From contig NZ_JAENIK010000012.1 of the NCBI RefSeq assembly GCF_016595465.1, forward strand, positions 620,001-684,000: DNA of 64,000 nt. Direction: 5' to 3'. The position numbers and the translations under genes were made by a program. Positions 47,253-56,749 of this stretch are shown piece by piece; positions within the stretch are counted from its first letter, which is position 1; every line of letters begins with the position of its first letter. The notes under the pieces are model-generated. The model did no database searches and had not been told where the DNA came from. It saw only the letters and a list, made by a program, of their open reading frames with translations. Source of the DNA: Luteolibacter yonseiensis. GTDB taxonomy: Bacteria > Verrucomicrobiota > Verrucomicrobiia > Verrucomicrobiales > Akkermansiaceae.

Positions 47253-48449
47253 TCAAAGTCCCAGTTCCATCTTCACTGACTTGAACGCCTCCACCGCGCG
47301 TTCCAGTTCTTCCCGGCTATGTGCGGCGCTGATCTGGGTGCGGATGCGGGCCTTGCCCTGGGGGACGACCGGATAGCTGAAACCGATCACATAAACGCCC
47401 CGTTCCAGCATGGCATCGGCAAACCGGGTGGCGAGGGCGGCGTCGCCCAGCATGACCGGGACGATGGCGTGCTCCCCGGGAGCGAGGTTGAATCCGGCCT
47501 CCGTCATGGCCTCCCGGAAATACCGGGTGTTTTCCTCCAGCTTGTCCCGCAGGGCGGTCGATTCCTTGAGGATGTCCAGAGCCTTCAAGGATGCGCCGGC
47601 GATGGTGGGCGCGAGGGTGTTGCTGAACAAGTAAGGACGCGAGCGCTGGCGGAGGAGTTCGATGATTTCACGGCGGCCGCTGGTGTAGCCCCCGCTGGCA
47701 CCTCCAAGCGCCTTGCCGAGGGTTCCGGTGATGATGTCGATGCGGTCCATGACGCCGCAATGCTCGTGGGTGCCGCGGCCATGGCCGCCCATGAATCCGA
47801 CGGCATGCGAATCGTCCACCATGACAAGGGCGTTGTATCGATCCGCCAGATCACAGATCTCTTTCAGCGGGGCGATGAAGCCATCCATCGAGAAGATGCC
47901 GTCGGTGACGATGAGCTTGTATCTCGCGCCCTTCGCATCCGCGGCGATCAATTGCGCCTCGAGATCCGCCATGTCGCGGTTTTTATAACGGAAGCGCATG
48001 GACTTGCTGAGCCGCACGCCGTCGATGATCGAGGCATGGTTGAGTTCGTCGCTGATGATGGCGTCCTCGGCACCGAGCAGGGTTTCGAAGAGGCCTCCGT
48101 TTGCATCGAAACAAGATCCATAGAGAATGGTGTCCTCGGTGCCGAGGAAGTCGCTGAGGCTGTTTTCCAACTGTTTGTGAACTCCCTGGGTGCCGCAGAT
48201 GAACCGGACGCTGGCGCAGCCATAGCCCCATGCGTCAAGCGCCTCATGCGCGGCCTGTTTGATCGCGGGGTGTTGGGCGAGGCCGAGGTAATTGTTCGCG
48301 CACATGTTCAGCACCGGTTGCCCGCTGGTGGTCTCCACCATCGCTCCTTGCGGAGTGGTCAGGGTGCGTTCGCTCTTGTAAGTGCCCGCGCCACGGATGG
48401 CGTCCAACTGTTCGTTGAGATGGGATTGGAAAGCGCTGTAGGATTTCAT
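47253..48449 (-). CDS. kbl: 2-amino-3-ketobutyrate CoA ligase (glycine C-acetyltransferase)
   Basis: Cleaves 2-amino-3-ketobutyrate with CoA to glycine and acetyl-CoA, a PLP enzyme. The protein is 398 residues from the ATG at 48449 (a TTG at 48458 is less likely). [39 protein letters not shown] is typical of the alpha-oxoamine synthases. [17 protein letters not shown] (Asp/His for PLP) and [17 protein letters not shown] (Schiff-base Lys) are complete. It starts 36 bases after the stop of tdh, forming the threonine-to-glycine pair. Confidence 0.96.
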   Translation of the reverse strand: MKSYSAFQSHLNEQLDAIRGAGTYKSERTLTTPQGAMVETTSGQPVLNMCANNYLGLAQHPAIKQAAHEALDAWGYGCASVRFICGTQGVHKQLENSLSDFLGTEDTILYGSCFDANGGLFETLLGAEDAIISDELNHASIIDGVRLSKSMRFRYKNRDMADLEAQLIAADAKGARYKLIVTDGIFSMDGFIAPLKEICDLADRYNALVMVDDSHAVGFMGGHGRGTHEHCGVMDRIDIITGTLGKALGGASGGYTSGRREIIELLRQRSRPYLFSNTLAPTIAGASLKALDILKESTALRDKLEENTRYFREAMTEAGFNLAPGEHAIVPVMLGDAALATRFADAMLERGVYVIGFSYPVVPQGKARIRTQISAAHSREELERAVEAFKSVKMELGL

Positions 48450-48485
48450 GATGTTCAAAAGTGGGTGTGTGGGATTGTTGTCGGA

Positions 48486-49520
48486 TCAATCGAAGACGGT
48501 CCAATCGAGGACCACCTTGCCGCTCATTCCGGTGTTCATGACTTCGAAGCCTTTTTCAAACTCATCCGCGCCGAAGCGGTGGGTGATCACCGGCTTGATG
48601 TCCAGGCCGCACTCCAGCATGACGCTCATGTGGTACCAGGTCTCATACATTTCCCTGCCGTAGATCCCCTTGATGGTGAGCATGTTGAAAATGATCTTGT
48701 TCCAGTCCATGCTGATCGGTGTGGCCGGGATGCCGAGCATCGCGATCTTGCCGCCGTGGCACATGTTGTCGATCATGCTGTTGAACGCGGAGGCATTGCC
48801 GCTCATTTCGAGTCCCACGTCGAAACCCTCCCTGATGCCGAGCTGCTTCTGGACGTCCTGGATACTGCCATGCGTGACATTCAGCGCCACGTCCGCTCCG
48901 AGTTTTTTCGCGAGGTCGAGACGGTAGTCGTTCACATCGGTGATCACCACGTGCCTGGCGCCCGCATGTTTCGCGATTCCGGCTGCCATCACACCGATGG
49001 GTCCCGCCCCCGTGATGAGCACATCCTCCCCCAACAGGCCGAACGACAGCGCGGTGTGCATCGCATTTCCGAACGGATCGAAAATGGAGGCCACTTCGAG
49101 ATCCACGCCCTTGGTGTGGTGCCACACGTTTGTCATCGGAACACTGACGTATTCGGCGAAGGCTCCGGTGCGGTTCACCCCGATGCCGACGGTGTCCTTG
49201 CACAGGTGGCGGCGGCCGGCGAGACAGTTGCGACATCGGCCGCAGACGACGTGTCCTTCCGCGCTGACGATTTCTCCGGGATGGAAATCATTCACGTTCG
49301 ATCCGGCGGCCACGACCTCTCCGACGAACTCGTGGCCAACCACCATGGGAACGGGAATGGTCTTCTGTGCCCATGCGTCCCAGTTGTAGATATGGAGATC
49401 GGTTCCGCAGATGCCCGTTTTAAGAACCTTGATGAGGACGTCGTTGATTCCGATGTCCGGTTCGGGTACATCCTGCAACCACAGGCCGGGTTCTGATCTG
49501 GCTTTAACCAAGGCTTTCAT
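48486..49520 (-). CDS. tdh: L-threonine 3-dehydrogenase
   Basis: Oxidises threonine to 2-amino-3-ketobutyrate with NAD+, the substrate of Kbl. The 344-residue zinc-dependent medium-chain dehydrogenase has the catalytic zinc motif [24 protein letters not shown], and the structural zinc set [15 protein letters not shown]. The Rossmann motif is [20 protein letters not shown]. The start lies inside the end of the upstream UPF0126 gene (17-base overlap), which suggests co-translation. Confidence 0.96.
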   Translation of the reverse strand: MKALVKARSEPGLWLQDVPEPDIGINDVLIKVLKTGICGTDLHIYNWDAWAQKTIPVPMVVGHEFVGEVVAAGSNVNDFHPGEIVSAEGHVVCGRCRNCLAGRRHLCKDTVGIGVNRTGAFAEYVSVPMTNVWHHTKGVDLEVASIFDPFGNAMHTALSFGLLGEDVLITGAGPIGVMAAGIAKHAGARHVVITDVNDYRLDLAKKLGADVALNVTHGSIQDVQKQLGIREGFDVGLEMSGNASAFNSMIDNMCHGGKIAMLGIPATPISMDWNKIIFNMLTIKGIYGREMYETWYHMSVMLECGLDIKPVITHRFGADEFEKGFEVMNTGMSGKVVLDWTVFD

Positions 49521-50151
49521 CGTTATTTGATTTCAGAGTGAATGAGGGTAGGGAGATGCGGTACCGGATCGCGCCAAGACGCAACAGAATGGCCGAGGAT
49601 ATGGAAATCCATATCGCGAGATGGTCTCCAAGCGGGCCACGCAGCAGGGTGTAGATCAACCCTCCGAAGAATGCCGCCGTTGCATAGAAGTAGGTGTGCT
49701 TCTGGAACACCAGGGGCACGCGGCCCAGCAACGTGTCACGCAGGATTCCTCCCGCCACGCCGGTGATCACTCCGAGAGCGATGCATACCGGAGGCGCGAA
49801 GCCCAGGCCCATTCCCTTGCGGGTGCCCGCGACGGCGAAGAAACAGAGGGCCAGCGCGTCAGCCACCTGGAAAAGGGTTTGCGGAGGCTCCCACCAGCGG
49901 CAGATGAAAAAGGCGACCAAGGCCACGGTGCAGACGGTATAAAAAATTCCGGGGGCCAGCAGCCATGCCACCGCGCCATCTCCCGCCAGCATGTCCCTCA
50001 CCGAACCGCCCCCGAGCGCGGTCACCACCGCCAGCACCAGGACCCCGAAAAGATCGAGACCTTTTTCCCGTGCCGCAAGGACGCCGGAAAGCGCGGAAAC
50101 TGATACACCGAAGTGGTCTAGGAACGTGGAGAGCATCGCGACTTCCAACAT
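49504..50151 (-). CDS. UPF0126 membrane protein (TRIC-like, YadS/YicG type)
   Basis: A 215-residue inner-membrane protein with seven hydrophobic helices in two inverted repeats. Each repeat carries the family GGG/GGxxRD motif: [12 protein letters not shown] and [12 protein letters not shown]. This matches UPF0126, whose fold is that of TRIC channels. Members have been linked to glycine use by mutant data in some Proteobacteria (from memory, unverified). It overlaps the start of tdh by 17 bases and leads the tdh-kbl unit, which makes a role in glycine movement likely here. The start at 50151 lies inside an inverted repeat; 50136 (MLSTF) is the alternative. Confidence 0.88.
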   Translation of the reverse strand: MLEVAMLSTFLDHFGVSVSALSGVLAAREKGLDLFGVLVLAVVTALGGGSVRDMLAGDGAVAWLLAPGIFYTVCTVALVAFFICRWWEPPQTLFQVADALALCFFAVAGTRKGMGLGFAPPVCIALGVITGVAGGILRDTLLGRVPLVFQKHTYFYATAAFFGGLIYTLLRGPLGDHLAIWISISSAILLRLGAIRYRISLPSFTLKSNNDESLG

Positions 50152-50216
50152 ACTGGATTTGATTCCAACAAGCTGGCAAGCGTAAATTCCGATTTACAGG
50201 AAATTTGATCCAGTAT
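50150..50216. promoter_or_regulatory. inverted repeats in divergent spacer (candidate operator)
   Basis: The spacer between the UPF0126-tdh-kbl genes and the HTH-cupin regulator holds a nested palindrome. The outer arms ATACTGGAT (50150-50158) and ATCCAGTAT (50208-50216) match exactly. The inner arms GTAAAT (50182-50187) and ATTTAC (50192-50197) match around TCCG. This is the usual place for the divergent regulator to bind, but binding is inferred. Confidence 0.55.
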
Positions 50217-50227
50217 ATTGCCACTCC

Positions 50228-50839
50228 ATGCCCGCCAAGCCACGAGGTTCGAGACAATCCGCCACACCTCCCGCGACGAAACAGGATTCCATCAACGAGG
50301 ATCTCGGACGACGCGTGAAGAAGCTGCGCGGAGATCGCGGCTGGTCTCTGGAGGAACTGGCTTCCGCCAGCGGCGTGAGCCGGTCGATGCTGAGCGAGAT
50401 CGAGAGGGAACGCGCGAACCCGACCCTGAGCGTGACCTACCGGATCGCCAGCGCGTTCGGTCTGACGCTTCAGGAACTCATCGAGAGCGCGGACTCCGCG
50501 TCATCCATCCAGATCATCCGGGCGAACGAGCGCGCGCAGATTTTCCGCAAGGACAAGCAATGCCAGATCCGCACCCTTTCGCCGCTGAACATGGAGAAGG
50601 ATGTGGAATTTTATGAAGTGCGTCTGCCCGTGAACGGCGCGCTCCGCAGCCAGCCGCACGTGGATGGCACCCGGGAATTCCTGACGGTGGAGGAGGGGAG
50701 TGTGGAGCTGGAATCCGGCAGCTCGAGGGAGGTTCTGGGAAAAGGAGATTCCGCCACCTATCGTGCGGATGTGGACCATACGATCGCGAACACCGGCAAG
50801 GCGGAAGCGTTGTTGTTCCTGGTGGTGATTTATCGGTGA
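50228..50839 (+). CDS. HTH-XRE / cupin transcriptional regulator
   Basis: A 203-residue regulator. Residues about 25-80 are an HTH-XRE domain (LGRRVKKLRGDRGWSLEELASASGVSRSMLSEIERE). Residues about 120-200 are a cupin sensor domain (RSQPHVDGTREFLTVEEGSVELESGS, GDSATYRADVDHTI). This is the common architecture of regulators for amino-acid catabolism genes. It is divergent from the UPF0126-tdh-kbl unit across a 76-base spacer with nested palindromes. Likely ligand: threonine, glycine or a related metabolite, by context only. Confidence 0.9.
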   Translation: MPAKPRGSRQSATPPATKQDSINEDLGRRVKKLRGDRGWSLEELASASGVSRSMLSEIERERANPTLSVTYRIASAFGLTLQELIESADSASSIQIIRANERAQIFRKDKQCQIRTLSPLNMEKDVEFYEVRLPVNGALRSQPHVDGTREFLTVEEGSVELESGSSREVLGKGDSATYRADVDHTIANTGKAEALLFLVVIYR

Positions 50840-51436
50840 GATTGCAAGGGACGTGACAGTCCTTGAAGTGGTCCGGAGTTCACGCCTTCAGCGTGCTCTT
50901 CCGAATGGACAACGGGGGTTTTGACAGAGCCGGGCTCATGAACAGTCGTGAACTGGTGAAGGAGCGGAGGTTTGTGAAAGCAGCTTGCCCATTCATCCGC
51001 CCCTTCGTTGTTTAGGGCTGATGAAAGAGCTCAGGTCTGTGAAAGAGCAAACTGAAGAGGCTGTCGGAAAACTAAAAACCATCGTTTGTCGTGCGGGTCG
51101 GAGTGGCGGAACGCGTCCGCCACTCCGACCCGCACCATGGGACAATCCGGGCCATAGGGTCTCATCACCCTGGGAATGGGACGATTGTGGTGATCCGGAG
51201 AACCTGAAAGCAATTCCCGTTCACGCCGACAGGCCGTTCACCCTTGTTCGTTTTTCGAGAACCACGTCTGCCGCACGGGCGGACACGTTCCGCCGCTCCG
51301 GTTCACACCGCCACAGGTGGCTCCTGCCGTTTTCCGACAGCCTCTGAAGCTTTAACTCCGGGCGGCGTTTTGGAGAATCGCCGTCGCTTTTATTCGAATG
51401 ACTGCCGGCGACTTCATCGGAATGCCTCTTCCACGT
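50840..51436. other. 597-base non-coding interval with inverted-repeat element
   Basis: No supported gene lies between the regulator and the ATPase gene. Small frames on both strands here coincide with palindromes and are not called. The interval holds the element at 51056-51345 (separate entry). Just before it are short, loosely repeated AGGT(T/C)TGTGAAAG(C/A) stretches near 50970 and 51035. Confidence 0.6.
51056..51345. repeat. REP/BIME-like element with 17-base inverted ends
   Basis: The ends are exact inverted repeats: AGAGGCTGTCGGAAAAC at 51056-51072 and its reverse complement at 51329-51345. Inside is a perfect palindrome (51091-51135, 20-base arms around ACGCG). A second, inverted, diverged copy of its core lies at 51278-51300, with 21 of 23 bases matching 51099-51121. 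No transposase is encoded. The size (290 bases) and layout resemble a non-autonomous or bacterial interspersed element, probably present elsewhere in the genome; this was not checked. Confidence 0.65.
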
Positions 51437-52309
51437 TCAATGCGCTTGCAGGGCCGAATGCGGGGCGTGGGTTGATCCGGCCGTCGCCATCTCCCCTGGC
51501 TTCACTGCGGCGATCCTGCTGGGACGGATGTGCGAACGCTCGTTGAGAAAGGTGAGAAGGTGGTTGCGGATTTCCAGATACCGGGGATCCGCCATCACTT
51601 CCGCACGCACGCGTGGCCGGGCGAAAGGGATGGTGAGGATGTCGCCGACCTCCGCTTCAGGTCCGTCCGTCATCATCACGACACGATCAGAAAGGAAGAT
51701 GGCTTCGTCCACATCGTGCGTGACCATGAGGGTGGTGAGCTTGTTCCTGCGCCATAGGGCCAGCAGGACTTCCTGCAGTTCCATTTTAGTAAGGGAATCG
51801 AGCATGCCGAAGGGTTCGTCCAGCAGGAGCATCTTCGGTTGGAGGGCGAAGGCGCGTGCGATGCCGACGCGCTGGCGCATGCCTTGGGAGAGATCCGCCG
51901 GGTATTTGTGCATCGCGTTTCCGAGGCCGACCACCGAGAGATAATATTCCGCCAGTTCCCGGCGTTCCTGTTTGGACGCGGTGTAATAGACCTGGTTGAC
52001 GCCGAGCATGACGTTTTCAAACGCGGTCATCCAAGGCAGCAGGCACGGCGATTGGAAGACGACGCCGCGGTCCGGACCGGCCTCGTTGGTTTCCTTGCCG
52101 GCGAGGATCATGGCGCCATCGGTGGCATCCGTAAGTCCGGCCACCATCGAGAGCACGGTGGATTTTCCGCAACCGGAGTGGCCGATGAGGGTGATGAATT
52201 CTCCGGCCGCGAAGTTCAGCGTGAAGTCCTTCACGATGACGGCGGGGCCTTTGGGCGTGGGATAAGCCTTGGACAGCTTGAAAAGTTCGAGAACGGGTGC
52301 GGTGCTCAT
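51437..52309 (-). CDS. nrtD: nitrate-type ABC transporter ATPase (NrtD-like)
   Basis: A 290-residue ATPase of the nitrate/sulfonate/taurine importer group. Walker A is [11 protein letters not shown], the Q-loop is [11 protein letters not shown], the signature is [15 protein letters not shown] and Walker B is [12 protein letters not shown]. It overlaps the preceding ATPase gene by 4 bases (ATGA). It is the last gene of the unit NrtA-B-C-D. It powers import of the substrate captured by the NrtA-like protein. Confidence 0.92.
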   Translation of the reverse strand: MSTAPVLELFKLSKAYPTPKGPAVIVKDFTLNFAAGEFITLIGHSGCGKSTVLSMVAGLTDATDGAMILAGKETNEAGPDRGVVFQSPCLLPWMTAFENVMLGVNQVYYTASKQERRELAEYYLSVVGLGNAMHKYPADLSQGMRQRVGIARAFALQPKMLLLDEPFGMLDSLTKMELQEVLLALWRRNKLTTLMVTHDVDEAIFLSDRVVMMTDGPEAEVGDILTIPFARPRVRAEVMADPRYLEIRNHLLTFLNERSHIRPSRIAAVKPGEMATAGSTHAPHSALQAH

Positions 52310-53235
52310 GATGCTTCGATGCTGAGTTCCTCACGCTCCAGTTGTGAGCGTCTGCGAGGGGTGGGGCGGTTGAACAGGGAGGATGCGCGGCGGTGCGCGA
52401 GGTCTTCCGGAAGGATGTCCGGAGCCGCGAGCTTTTTGGTGACCGTAGGCGCGGTGTCGCGTTTCGCATTCAACAGCGTCTCGACGAGTTGGAGCTTGAG
52501 ATCCTTGAATTCGAGGGATTTCAACACCTCGTTGCGCAGGCGCGGACGCGGAATGTTTACGGAAATTTCACCGCCGAGGGTCGCACCATCGCGACCGGGG
52601 AGCAGCGGGATGACCCGGTCCGCGACCAGCAGCGCCTCATCGGGGTCGTTGGTGATCCAGATGACGGTGGTGCGGTTCTTGTGCCAGATGTCGGCGATCT
52701 CATCCTGCAGGGTCGCGCGGGTGAGGGCGTCCAGGGCAGAAAGCGGTTCATCCAACAGGAGGATGCGGGGATTCGCCGCGAGGGTGCGTGCGACGGACAC
52801 GCGTTGGCGCATGCCGCCGGAAAGCTCCTTGGGATACTTGTGGGAGGCCGGGGTGAGCTTCACCATGTCCACGTATCTCGCGGTATGTTCCTTCCGCTCC
52901 CGCGCGCTCTTGTCCGGGAAAAGCTGGTCCACGGCGAGCCGGACGTTTTCCGAAACAGTGAGCCATGGAAGCAGGGAGTAGTTTTGGAAAACGATGCCGC
53001 GCTCCGGCCCGGGACCGTCGATGGTTTTTCCATCCATCATCGCGGACCCTGCGGATGGTTTCAGCAGGCCCGCGATGAGATTGATGAGCGTGCTCTTGCC
53101 GGTGCCGGAGTAGCCGATGATGGAAACGAAGTCACCTTCACGCACCGTGAGATCAACATTCCGCAGGACGGTGGCAAGTTCATGGGCGCGGCCGAAAGTC
53201 TTCGTGACGCCGGAGAGTTCGAGGATGGGTGTCAT
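52306..53235 (-). CDS. nrtC: nitrate-type ABC transporter ATPase (NrtC-like, no fused domain)
   Basis: A 309-residue ATPase. Walker A is [11 protein letters not shown], the Q-loop is [11 protein letters not shown], the signature is [14 protein letters not shown] and Walker B is [12 protein letters not shown]. In cyanobacterial NrtC the ATPase is fused to an NrtA-like regulatory domain. Here the ATPase ends with only a short charged tail of about 50 residues, and the NrtA-like domain occurs as a separate gene (55614-56657). It starts 25 bases after the permease stop and overlaps nrtD by 4 bases. Confidence 0.9.
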   Translation of the reverse strand: MTPILELSGVTKTFGRAHELATVLRNVDLTVREGDFVSIIGYSGTGKSTLINLIAGLLKPSAGSAMMDGKTIDGPGPERGIVFQNYSLLPWLTVSENVRLAVDQLFPDKSARERKEHTARYVDMVKLTPASHKYPKELSGGMRQRVSVARTLAANPRILLLDEPLSALDALTRATLQDEIADIWHKNRTTVIWITNDPDEALLVADRVIPLLPGRDGATLGGEISVNIPRPRLRNEVLKSLEFKDLKLQLVETLLNAKRDTAPTVTKKLAAPDILPEDLAHRRASSLFNRPTPRRRSQLEREELSIEAS

Positions 53236-53260
53236 AGGTCGTTGGGGCTTCCATGTTGCA

Positions 53261-54145
53261 TCAGGCCGAGCGGAAACGTCCTTCGATCATGCTCATCGCG
53301 CGGTCCAACACATAGCCGATGAATCCGATGGTGAGGATGGAAAGAATGATGTGGGCGTAGCTGTTCGCGTTGTACTGCTGCCAGAGGAATCCGCCGACAC
53401 CGGGCTTTCCGATGAGCATCTCCACCGCCACAATGACCAGCCAGGCGATCCCCAGCGACAGCCGGAACCCGGTGAACATGTAAGGCAGTGCGGAAGGAAT
53501 GAGGATCTTGAAAAGGGTCTTGGTCTTCGAGAGTTTCAGAACCCGTGCCACGTTCAGGTAATCCTGAGGCACAGCCCTGACGCCCACCGCCGTATTTAGC
53601 ACCGTGGGCCACATGGCGCAGATGGCGATGGTGAAGAGGGCCGCGGCATCGGAGGTACCGAAGACCGAACGGCCATCCGCATCCATGATTTTCAGGCCGC
53701 TGAAGAGGACCATTCCAAGAGGCAGCCAGGCAAGCGGCGACACGGGGCGCAGGATCTGGATGATCGGGTCAAACGCACGGGTGAAGTTCTTTGACAACCC
53801 AAGGAGAAAACCGATCGGTGTGCCGAGAAGCAGCGCGATGGCATATCCTTGGGCGACGAGCTTCAGGGACAACCACGCGAAGCGGAGAATCCCCTGGTCC
53901 AGTTCGCCACGTTTCGCGAAAGGCTCCACGATGTAGGGCTTGCTGGCGGTCCATGTCTCGGCGGGAGAGGGGAGATTCTTGGACAATCCGAAACGTTCGG
54001 TTTTCGTGACCTTGTCACCCCAGTCGTCGATGGAGACAGTGGTCTTCCCATGCCCGGCGATCAGCGCCCAGCCGCCGAGGCAGATGAGCAACGCGATGAG
54101 CGGGAGGAGAATGGCGTCGAGCCTGAGTTGGTAGAAGAGTTTCAT
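53261..54145 (-). CDS. nrtB: nitrate-type ABC transporter permease (NrtB-like)
   Basis: A 294-residue inner-membrane permease of the NrtB/SsuC type. An N-terminal helix (LRLDAILLPLIALLICLGGW, about 6-25) is followed by a long periplasmic loop of about 75 residues. Further helices are GYAIALLLGTPIGFLLGL, PLAWLPLGMVLFSGL, LFTIAICAMWPTVLNTAVG and LGIAWLVIVAVEMLIG. The EAA-like loop that meets the ATPases lies between them (LNVARVLKLSKTKTLFKILIPSALP). The ATG at 54145 was chosen over an extension to 54217. Confidence 0.92.
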   Translation of the reverse strand: MKLFYQLRLDAILLPLIALLICLGGWALIAGHGKTTVSIDDWGDKVTKTERFGLSKNLPSPAETWTASKPYIVEPFAKRGELDQGILRFAWLSLKLVAQGYAIALLLGTPIGFLLGLSKNFTRAFDPIIQILRPVSPLAWLPLGMVLFSGLKIMDADGRSVFGTSDAAALFTIAICAMWPTVLNTAVGVRAVPQDYLNVARVLKLSKTKTLFKILIPSALPYMFTGFRLSLGIAWLVIVAVEMLIGKPGVGGFLWQQYNANSYAHIILSILTIGFIGYVLDRAMSMIEGRFRSA

Positions 54146-54222
54146 GGTATTGTTCTGTGAGGGTGGACCATCGCTGATCCACCCGTTCATCCACGCGGAA
54201 CGGATCCCGCGCTCCATCGATG

Positions 54223-55509
54223 TCAGCCCTTGATCGTTTTCACCGAGAAGGAGGCGGCATAGGCTTCCATGTCACCGGCGGGATCGAACACTCCTCCGTC
54301 GAAGAACGTGTCCTTCTCCTTACTGGCACCGCCATGGGCGTATCCGATCTCCTTCATCGCCTCCTCGTAAATGTCGGAACGCATGACCTGTTTGGCGATG
54401 CCTTCGTAGTCGGGCGCGCCCTCGGTGAAGCCCCAGCGGCGGAGCTGGGTAAGCCACCATTTTCCATACTTGAGCTGTGGGTAGTTGCAGTTCCTGTCGC
54501 TGAAGATCATGTAATTCGGATCCCGGACCTTGCGGCCGTCCCCCATGTCATACTTGCCTTGAAGTCTTGGCAGAATGGCTTCCGGCGGACAGTTGATGTA
54601 GGTCGGCGCGCTGACGATTTTCGCCTGCTCGGGGCGGTTGTCCATCTTGTCCAGCCAGACGCTGGCCTCGTGAAGCGCCTTGAGCACCGCCTTCACGGTC
54701 TTGGGATTCTTCGCGGCGAACTCCTCGGTGAAGGCACAGACTTTCTCCGGATGATCTTTCCAGATGTCCTGGGTATTGATCGCAGTGAAACCGATCTCAT
54801 CCTTGATTGCCTTGCCATTCCAAGGTTCTCCCACACAGAAGCCGTCCATCTTTCCCGCCTGCATGTTCGCCACCATCTGTGGGGGCGGGATCGTGATGAG
54901 CGAGATGTCCGCTCCGGCACCCGCCGCGTCGCCGGGATGGATGCCACCGGCGGCAAGCCAGTAGCGCAGCCACATGGCATGGGTGCCCGGTGGGAATGTC
55001 ATGGCGAAGGACATGGGGGAACCCTTCGCCTTCGCCGCATCCACCAGAGGTTTGAGAGCCTTGGGATCCGCGGCGACCTTGCCCTTGAGCGAGCTGGCCA
55101 GGCTGATGGATTGTCCATTGCGGTTGAGAATCCACGGCGCGATCATCGGCTTCTTCGGAGCACCTCCGAGACCCATGGTGGAGGCGATCGGCATGCCCAA
55201 CAGCATGTGGGTTGCCTGAATGTCGCCATTGGAAAGCGAGTCCCGGATGGCCGCCCAGCTCGCGCCTTTGGTCACTGTGGAGTTGATGCCATATTTTTTG
55301 AACAGGCCCTTTTCATGAGCGATGATGATAGGCGAACAATCGGTCAGGGCGATGATTCCGAAGTTCACATTCGGCGACTCCGGAGCTTCACCGGACGTTT
55401 GGGCTCCCAGCCAGCCGGCAGGCAGACCGGAGGCGAGAAGTCCGAGCGCGGTGGTCTTCGTGGAAGTGGAGAGGAACTTCCGGCGGGTGAGGGAGGATTG
55501 TGTTTCCAT
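54223..55509 (-). CDS. nrtA: nitrate ABC transporter substrate-binding protein (NrtA)
   Basis: A 428-residue periplasmic binding protein with a Tat signal (LTRRKFLSTS, twin arginine at residues 9-10, then a hydrophobic stretch). It has the NrtA/CmpA signature regions: ALTDCSPIIIAHEKGLFKKYGI, MTFPPGTHAMWLRYWLAAGG and IPPPQMVANMQAGKMDGFCVGEPWN. Nitrate is favoured over bicarbonate on these motifs, but no binding residue was tested. It is the first gene of the transport unit, 77 bases before the permease. No nitrate reductase gene is in the window. Confidence 0.9.
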   Translation of the reverse strand: METQSSLTRRKFLSTSTKTTALGLLASGLPAGWLGAQTSGEAPESPNVNFGIIALTDCSPIIIAHEKGLFKKYGINSTVTKGASWAAIRDSLSNGDIQATHMLLGMPIASTMGLGGAPKKPMIAPWILNRNGQSISLASSLKGKVAADPKALKPLVDAAKAKGSPMSFAMTFPPGTHAMWLRYWLAAGGIHPGDAAGAGADISLITIPPPQMVANMQAGKMDGFCVGEPWNGKAIKDEIGFTAINTQDIWKDHPEKVCAFTEEFAAKNPKTVKAVLKALHEASVWLDKMDNRPEQAKIVSAPTYINCPPEAILPRLQGKYDMGDGRKVRDPNYMIFSDRNCNYPQLKYGKWWLTQLRRWGFTEGAPDYEGIAKQVMRSDIYEEAMKEIGYAHGGASKEKDTFFDGGVFDPAGDMEAYAASFSVKTIKG

Positions 55510-55613
55510 GGTTTGTCGGGTATGTCGTCCGTCAACAAAGCGGCATGGATGCCAAATGAAATTCTATGGAATCAACCGGAACGATGTATCTTCATCATGG
55601 AAATGAAGTGGGT

Positions 55614-56657
55614 TCATGCACCTTGCGAACACAGCGTGGCGGCATGGAACAGGTCTTCCCGATAGATACGTGAAAGCGAGCCGGCCGTGACATCCGGCAG
55701 TATGCCGATGCCGCGCAGACCCGCGAGAACCCATGATGCCTTCTCCACCGTCGGGCGGTTCACGGACTCACCATGAAAGACATGAAACGCTGTGTGATTC
55801 GAGGAGCCGATGCCGGTGTTGAACTGTCCGCTGAGGCTGTTCCTCAGGATCCGCTCGGATGCTCCCGTATACTCCTTGAGGGCCAGGATAGAGATCATTT
55901 CATTTCTGAAACCCGGATCCTGGCATAACTTGCATGCGTCCAAAAGAGCCGCGGCCAATGCGGTGGATTCATCCTTGCGCTCGCGCAGGAATTTCCCGGA
56001 GAGCAGAAGGACCTTCTCGGGATGCCCATGGGAAAGATCCGAAGAGGTGGCCGGACACCAGCCCGTGCCAGCGAGAATCGACTCCGAATTCCATGGCTCC
56101 CCCACACAGTACCCATCGATATGCCCCGCCTTCAGGTGGCGCGGCATGAGAGGCGGGGGAAGGAAAATGATTTCCACGTCCGACGGCGTGGAAAGGCCGT
56201 GCCGCCTGAGCCATTGGTTGAGCAGGATATGATGTGACGAGTAACGATGCGTCGCGGCAAGGGTGAAAGGCCGGTCCTTCTTCCAAGAGTGGGTGAGGTA
56301 TTTCTGCAGTCCTTCGCCCTTTCCTATATCCGAGGTTTTCAGTTCGCTGGACAGGGTGATGGCGTTGCCGTGGAGATTGAGGATCAGGGGAACCGCGACT
56401 TCACAGCGAAGCTCGCCCAGCCCCATTCCGAGGGCGAATGCGATGCCCGCGATGGATTGGGCGGCTTCAAGATCCCCATAGAACATCTTGTCCCTCACGC
56501 TCGCCCAGCCGAGTTCGCGGGAAAGGACGACGTTGAGTCCGTAACGTTCGAAAATCCCCGTCTCCTTCGCAACCGCGATGGGGGCGCAGTCACTCAAGGG
56601 GACATATCCCAAACGGATCGAGTGTTTGCCACTGGTCTGGCTTCCGGAAATTTCCAT
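55614..56657 (-). CDS. cytosolic NrtA-like protein (likely sensor/regulatory)
   Basis: A 347-residue protein of the NrtA/CmpA family without a signal peptide when started at the ATG at 56657. It has the same landmarks as NrtA (GYVPLSDCAPIAVAKETGIFERYGL, FLPPPLMPRHLKAGHIDGYCVGEPWNSE). An upstream extension to 56726 has no signal peptide either. In cyanobacterial NrtC a similar domain is fused to the ATPase and gives substrate-dependent control. This looks like the unfused version of that domain. It lies between nrtA and the LysR gene and is divergent from the latter. Confidence 0.85.
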   Translation of the reverse strand: MEISGSQTSGKHSIRLGYVPLSDCAPIAVAKETGIFERYGLNVVLSRELGWASVRDKMFYGDLEAAQSIAGIAFALGMGLGELRCEVAVPLILNLHGNAITLSSELKTSDIGKGEGLQKYLTHSWKKDRPFTLAATHRYSSHHILLNQWLRRHGLSTPSDVEIIFLPPPLMPRHLKAGHIDGYCVGEPWNSESILAGTGWCPATSSDLSHGHPEKVLLLSGKFLRERKDESTALAAALLDACKLCQDPGFRNEMISILALKEYTGASERILRNSLSGQFNTGIGSSNHTAFHVFHGESVNRPTVEKASWVLAGLRGIGILPDVTAGSLSRIYREDLFHAATLCSQGA

Positions 56658-56680
56658 GAGGCCTCTCAAAGCGCGTGGAA

Positions 56681-56702
56681 TGCCAAAGGTGACAATTTGG
56701 CA
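56681..56702. promoter_or_regulatory. LysR-type operator candidate
   Basis: TGCCAAA and TTTGGCA are exact inverted repeats with an 8-base spacer (22 bases in total). They lie in the 92-base gap between the NrtA-like gene and the divergent LysR gene. The T-N11-A type arrangement fits LysR binding sites. A matching half site, TGCCAAA, occurs at 55550-55556, 40 bases upstream of nrtA. Confidence 0.6.
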
Positions 56703-56726
56703 CAAGCACTGCTCATGGCAAAACAA

Positions 56727-56739
56727 CTTTCAATGAAAG
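56727..56739. promoter_or_regulatory. short palindrome before LysR start
   Basis: CTTTCA-A-TGAAAG is a perfect palindrome just 10 bases before the LysR start codon. It could act as an autoregulatory operator. Confidence 0.4.
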
Positions 56740-56749
56740 CGGTTCATTT

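Noticed and set aside
47319..49496. 725-residue open frame antisense to kbl and tdh
   Set aside because: It spans two well-supported genes on the other strand and has no protein-like features.
51091..51135. perfect palindrome read as a terminator for the HTH-cupin gene
   Set aside because: It lies about 250 bases past the stop and lacks a T-run, and it belongs to a larger inverted-repeat element with matching ends.
51031..51213. small frames across the palindromic element
   Set aside because: They read the two strands of the perfect palindrome (51091-51135) and have no conserved character.
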